From the NCBI GenBank assembly GCA_007116095.1, contig SKJD01000298.1:1-9333 (forward strand): a stretch of 9,333 nucleotides of DNA, written 5' to 3'. Positions 5,824 through 9,333 of the stretch are shown piece after piece. The position numbers and the translations under genes were made by a program. The stretch comes from Candidatus Hydrogenedentota bacterium (GTDB taxonomy: Bacteria > Hydrogenedentota > Hydrogenedentia > Hydrogenedentales > SCBR16-9). Under the pieces are notes generated by a model, which ran no database searches, was not told the origin of the DNA, and saw nothing but the letters and a program-made list of their open reading frames with translations. Positions within the stretch are counted from its first letter, which is position 1; every line of letters starts with the position of its first letter.

Positions 5824-5860
5824 GGCCATGGCTCTTCACCCCACACCCTGTACCTTGAAT

Positions 5861-5895
5861 TTGTGACACCCCGCCCGGCACGCGGTATAATACCG
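5861..5895 (+). promoter_or_regulatory. Promoter for the secreted hydrolase, with -10 inside a palindrome
   Basis: A perfect TATAAT (5886-5891) lies within the inverted repeat CGGTAT-A-ATACCG (5883-5895). Upstream, TTGTGA (5861-5866) is a -35 candidate with a 19-base spacer, slightly long. The start point would be near 5898, giving a leader of about 55 bases to the ATG at 5954. The palindrome over the -10 could be an operator. Confidence 0.5.
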
Positions 5896-5953
5896 TACTA
5901 TCCCCCACACAATGGCAAGCAATTTTCACATCGTTTCAGAGAGAAATTTCGGC

Positions 5954-6910
5954 ATGATCTCGCAACGCCCCAGACATCATACCCGCATAGGGCTGCTCCT
6001 GGTCCTGCTCCTCGGCCCCCTCACCGCCGCACCGGTGCAGGCCGATGCAATCTATCAGCGGATTGAAGACCATCCTTTTGCCACCCTGGATGGTCTCACG
6101 CTGTATATGGATATCTTCATCCCGACCGGCGAGGCGCCGCCCCAATTTGCACCGGGCAATCAGGGCCAGGGACTGGGTATTCTTCAGGTGGTCAGCGGTT
6201 CCTGGCACAGCGACCGCAGTCGCTTCCGCCCACACGAAGTGGCCCAGGTCTACAACCTGCTCTGTGCCCGGGGCTATACCATGTTTGCAGTGCGCCCCGG
6301 CGATCGGGACAACTACACGCTGAAAGAGATGCTGGAACATGTCCGGATGGGCATCCGCTATGTCAAAGCTCATGCCGCGCAGTGGGACATTGATCCAGAG
6401 CGTCTAGGTCTCATGGGCGCATCGGCCGGAGGACACCTGGCTGCGTTGGCCGCGCTGGATTCACAGCCCGGCGCACCGGATCACCGCAATAATCTATTGC
6501 GTCAGGATACGTCAGTCGCGGCGACTGCGCTTTTCTTCCCCCCCACCGACTTCATGGACTGGAAAGACGGCGACTTCCTCAGCCAGGCGCCTGGCCTGCT
6601 TTCGCTTTTCTTCGCGCCGGACGAGCAACCTCAAAGCCTGGCGGAAATCACCGAACGGGTAAAAGCGATCTCCCCGCTATATCGGGTTGCGGGCAATCAT
6701 CCGCCCTTCTTCATTGCCCATGGCGACGCCGATAGCATCGTGCCGGTAACGCAATCCCGGAAACTCGTCGCCGCCCTGGAGGATGCCGATGTCGCCGTAC
6801 AGTACCAGGAAATACGGGGCGTAGGGCACAACTGGCCAACCCTGCCGGTACAGGTGCTGGACATGGTGAACTGGTTTGACCGGCAGCTAAGCACTTCCGA
6901 ATGCGAGTAA
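5954..6910 (+). CDS. Secreted alpha/beta hydrolase (esterase/acetyl-xylan-esterase-like, BD-FAE type)
   Basis: This 318-residue exported serine hydrolase opens with a clean signal peptide: an RPRHH-Arg n-region, a leucine-rich core, and a likely cut after APVQA at about residue 30. The mature part has the family features ...RGYTMFAVRPGDRDNYTLKEM, then RYVKAHAAQWDIDPERLGLMGASAGGHLAALAAL. The nucleophile Ser157 is in GASAGG. Asp260 in HGDADSIVP and His292 in GVGHNW complete the triad. The usual HGG oxyanion motif is replaced by a GSWHSD segment. The pattern resembles a bacterial hydrolase group frequent in planctomycete-like genomes, often acting on esterified polysaccharides, but the substrate here is unknown. 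The same frame opens earlier at ATG 5912; 5954 is preferred for its normal-length signal peptide and weak AGAGAG at 5938-5943, while 5912 has no ribosome site. The gene stands alone and converges on acs. Confidence 0.85.
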   Translation: MISQRPRHHTRIGLLLVLLLGPLTAAPVQADAIYQRIEDHPFATLDGLTLYMDIFIPTGEAPPQFAPGNQGQGLGILQVVSGSWHSDRSRFRPHEVAQVYNLLCARGYTMFAVRPGDRDNYTLKEMLEHVRMGIRYVKAHAAQWDIDPERLGLMGASAGGHLAALAALDSQPGAPDHRNNLLRQDTSVAATALFFPPTDFMDWKDGDFLSQAPGLLSLFFAPDEQPQSLAEITERVKAISPLYRVAGNHPPFFIAHGDADSIVPVTQSRKLVAALEDADVAVQYQEIRGVGHNWPTLPVQVLDMVNWFDRQLSTSECE

Positions 6911-6930
6911 TTCAGGAAAAGCGATAAGAG

Positions 6931-6966
6931 CATGTGGCTTCCCCCCACCCGGAGAGAAGCCACATG
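6931..6966. terminator. Shared hairpin terminator between the hydrolase gene and acs
   Basis: CATGTGGCTTC (6931-6941) and GAAGCCACATG (6956-6966) form a perfect 11-bp stem with a 14-base C-rich loop. It lies in the 86-base gap between the two converging genes. Neither side has a long T-tract; the minus-strand side (CTCTTATCGCTTTTCC) is the richer in T. It probably ends both transcripts. Confidence 0.72.
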
Positions 6967-6996
6967 TTGCATACAAGCACTTGTTCAGCGCACTAT

Positions 6997-8952
<1,956 letters not shown>

Positions 8953-8962
8953 ACGTTGACAG

Positions 8963-8968
8963 TCTCCC
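8963..8968 (-). promoter_or_regulatory. Ribosome binding site deciding the acs start
   Basis: On the minus strand GGGAGA lies 10 bases before the ATG at 8952. This favours that start over the in-frame ATG at 9051, which lies only about 18 bases inside the predicted transcript. Confidence 0.65.
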
Positions 8969-9075
8969 GGTTTGTGTACCGTTGAATTGATCGCAACAAT
9001 GGCAGGCTGCAAAAAAGCAGTTATTAATGATAAATCAACGCCATCATGCAATATTACATTCCTGATAAGGTTTTC

Positions 9076-9103
9076 ATTGTACAGATTTTTCCGGAGAAGT
9101 CAA
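9076..9103 (-). promoter_or_regulatory. acs promoter
   Basis: On the minus strand TTGACT (complement of 9098-9103), a 16-base spacer and TACAAT (complement of 9076-9081) make a good sigma70 match. The start would be near 9069, giving an untranslated leader of about 116 bases before the acs start. No CRP- or sigma54-type site was recognised by eye. Confidence 0.68.
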
Positions 9104-9124
9104 ATTTATGGGCTCCTGCTCTGC

Positions 9125-9153
9125 TTGCACCGCCAACCAAGGGGCGTTACAAT
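9125..9153 (+). promoter_or_regulatory. Promoter of the rightmost partial gene, divergent from acs
   Basis: TTGCAC (9125-9130) and TACAAT (9148-9153) are spaced by 17 bases. The predicted start near 9160 gives a leader of about 33 bases to the ATG at 9193. It lies back to back with the acs promoter: the two -35 boxes are only 21 bases apart, so one regulator could affect both. Confidence 0.58.
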
Positions 9154-9192
9154 AAAGCCCATTGAAACGTGAATACTATGGGAGCGCAGCAA

Positions 9193-9333
9193 ATGAACAG
9201 TACGACAATGCCTGGTTCGACGTGTGAAAAGTGGGCGGTAACAGCGTTTCGATGCGCCATTGGCTGGAGTCTGATTCTGGACGGCGCAAGTCGCCTGGCG
9301 GCAGGAAGCACAGACGGGATGGCGTTGTTATCC
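9193..9333 (+). CDS. N-terminal fragment of an unidentified protein, possibly DoxX-like membrane protein
   Basis: An open frame of 47 codons runs from an ATG at 9193 to the window edge without a stop. GGGAG (9180-9184) lies 8 bases upstream and a good promoter precedes it, so the start is believable. After a polar beginning, the segment AFRCAIGWSLILDGASRLAAG resembles the first helix of DoxX/DoxD-type membrane proteins, where an R..(I/L)GW...L..G..KL pattern is common. That likeness rests on about 20 residues and is weak. The fragment is too short for a firm name. Confidence 0.5.
   Translation, partial: MNSTTMPGSTCEKWAVTAFRCAIGWSLILDGASRLAAGSTDGMALLS

Noticed and set aside
5638..5858. Short overlapping open frames on both strands within the putative RNA
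   Set aside because: None has a ribosome site, family resemblance or good codon pattern. The region is better explained by paired RNA segments.
8953..9051. N-terminal 33-residue extension of Acs from the ATG at 9051
   Set aside because: It would make the enzyme longer than the family norm, has no family resemblance, and lies in the likely leader. The ribosome site at 8963-8968 supports the start at 8952.

Overview
The window is about 9.3 kb of a bacterial chromosome. It has moderately high GC in the genes and AT-rich spacers. The housekeeping genes are conserved, proteins carry Sec-type signal peptides, and promoters look sigma70-like. The organism cannot be fixed from this sequence. The secreted CBM9/Ig protein ends in an LPAAGL-helix-Arg-Arg tail, PurF is the Fe-S type, and there is a BrxA/BrxB-family bacilliredoxin. 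This mix reminds me of uncultured Gram-negative-type lineages such as Hydrogenedentota or the PVC group, but that is a low-confidence impression.

Layout. Positions 2-652 hold the 3' part of purC, followed after 3 bases by purF (656-2158). The two form a purine-synthesis pair in one operon. A glycerophosphodiester phosphodiesterase (2191-3000) follows 32 bases later and may be co-transcribed. A 287-base AT-rich spacer with a promoter candidate and a perfect 18-base palindrome leads into a secreted, C-terminally anchored CBM9/Ig protein (3288-4373), which ends at a strong intrinsic terminator (4440-4475). A bacilliredoxin is encoded on the minus strand (4756-5268), facing this gene, with a second, probably two-way terminator hairpin between them.

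The 685 bases from 5269 to 5953 contain the most interesting part of the window. A near-consensus promoter (TTGACA-17-TATAAC at 5548-5576) fires into about 240 bases without a convincing gene. This stretch can fold into a three-way junction closed by a perfect 10-bp helix and ends in a GC-rich hairpin plus T-tract. It reads as an unannotated structured small RNA or riboswitch-like leader. A separate TATAAT promoter inside a small palindrome then precedes a secreted alpha/beta hydrolase (5954-6910).

The hydrolase converges on acs, acetyl-CoA synthetase (6997-8952, minus strand), with a shared 11-bp hairpin between them. acs has its own promoter (9076-9103). Divergent from it, a second promoter (9125-9153) drives a gene that starts at 9193 and runs off the window.

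How the genes relate: purC and purF act in the same pathway. The others are separate small transcription units for phosphodiester scavenging, envelope or secreted functions, thiol redox control and acetate activation. No mobile element, CRISPR array, tRNA or rRNA was seen.
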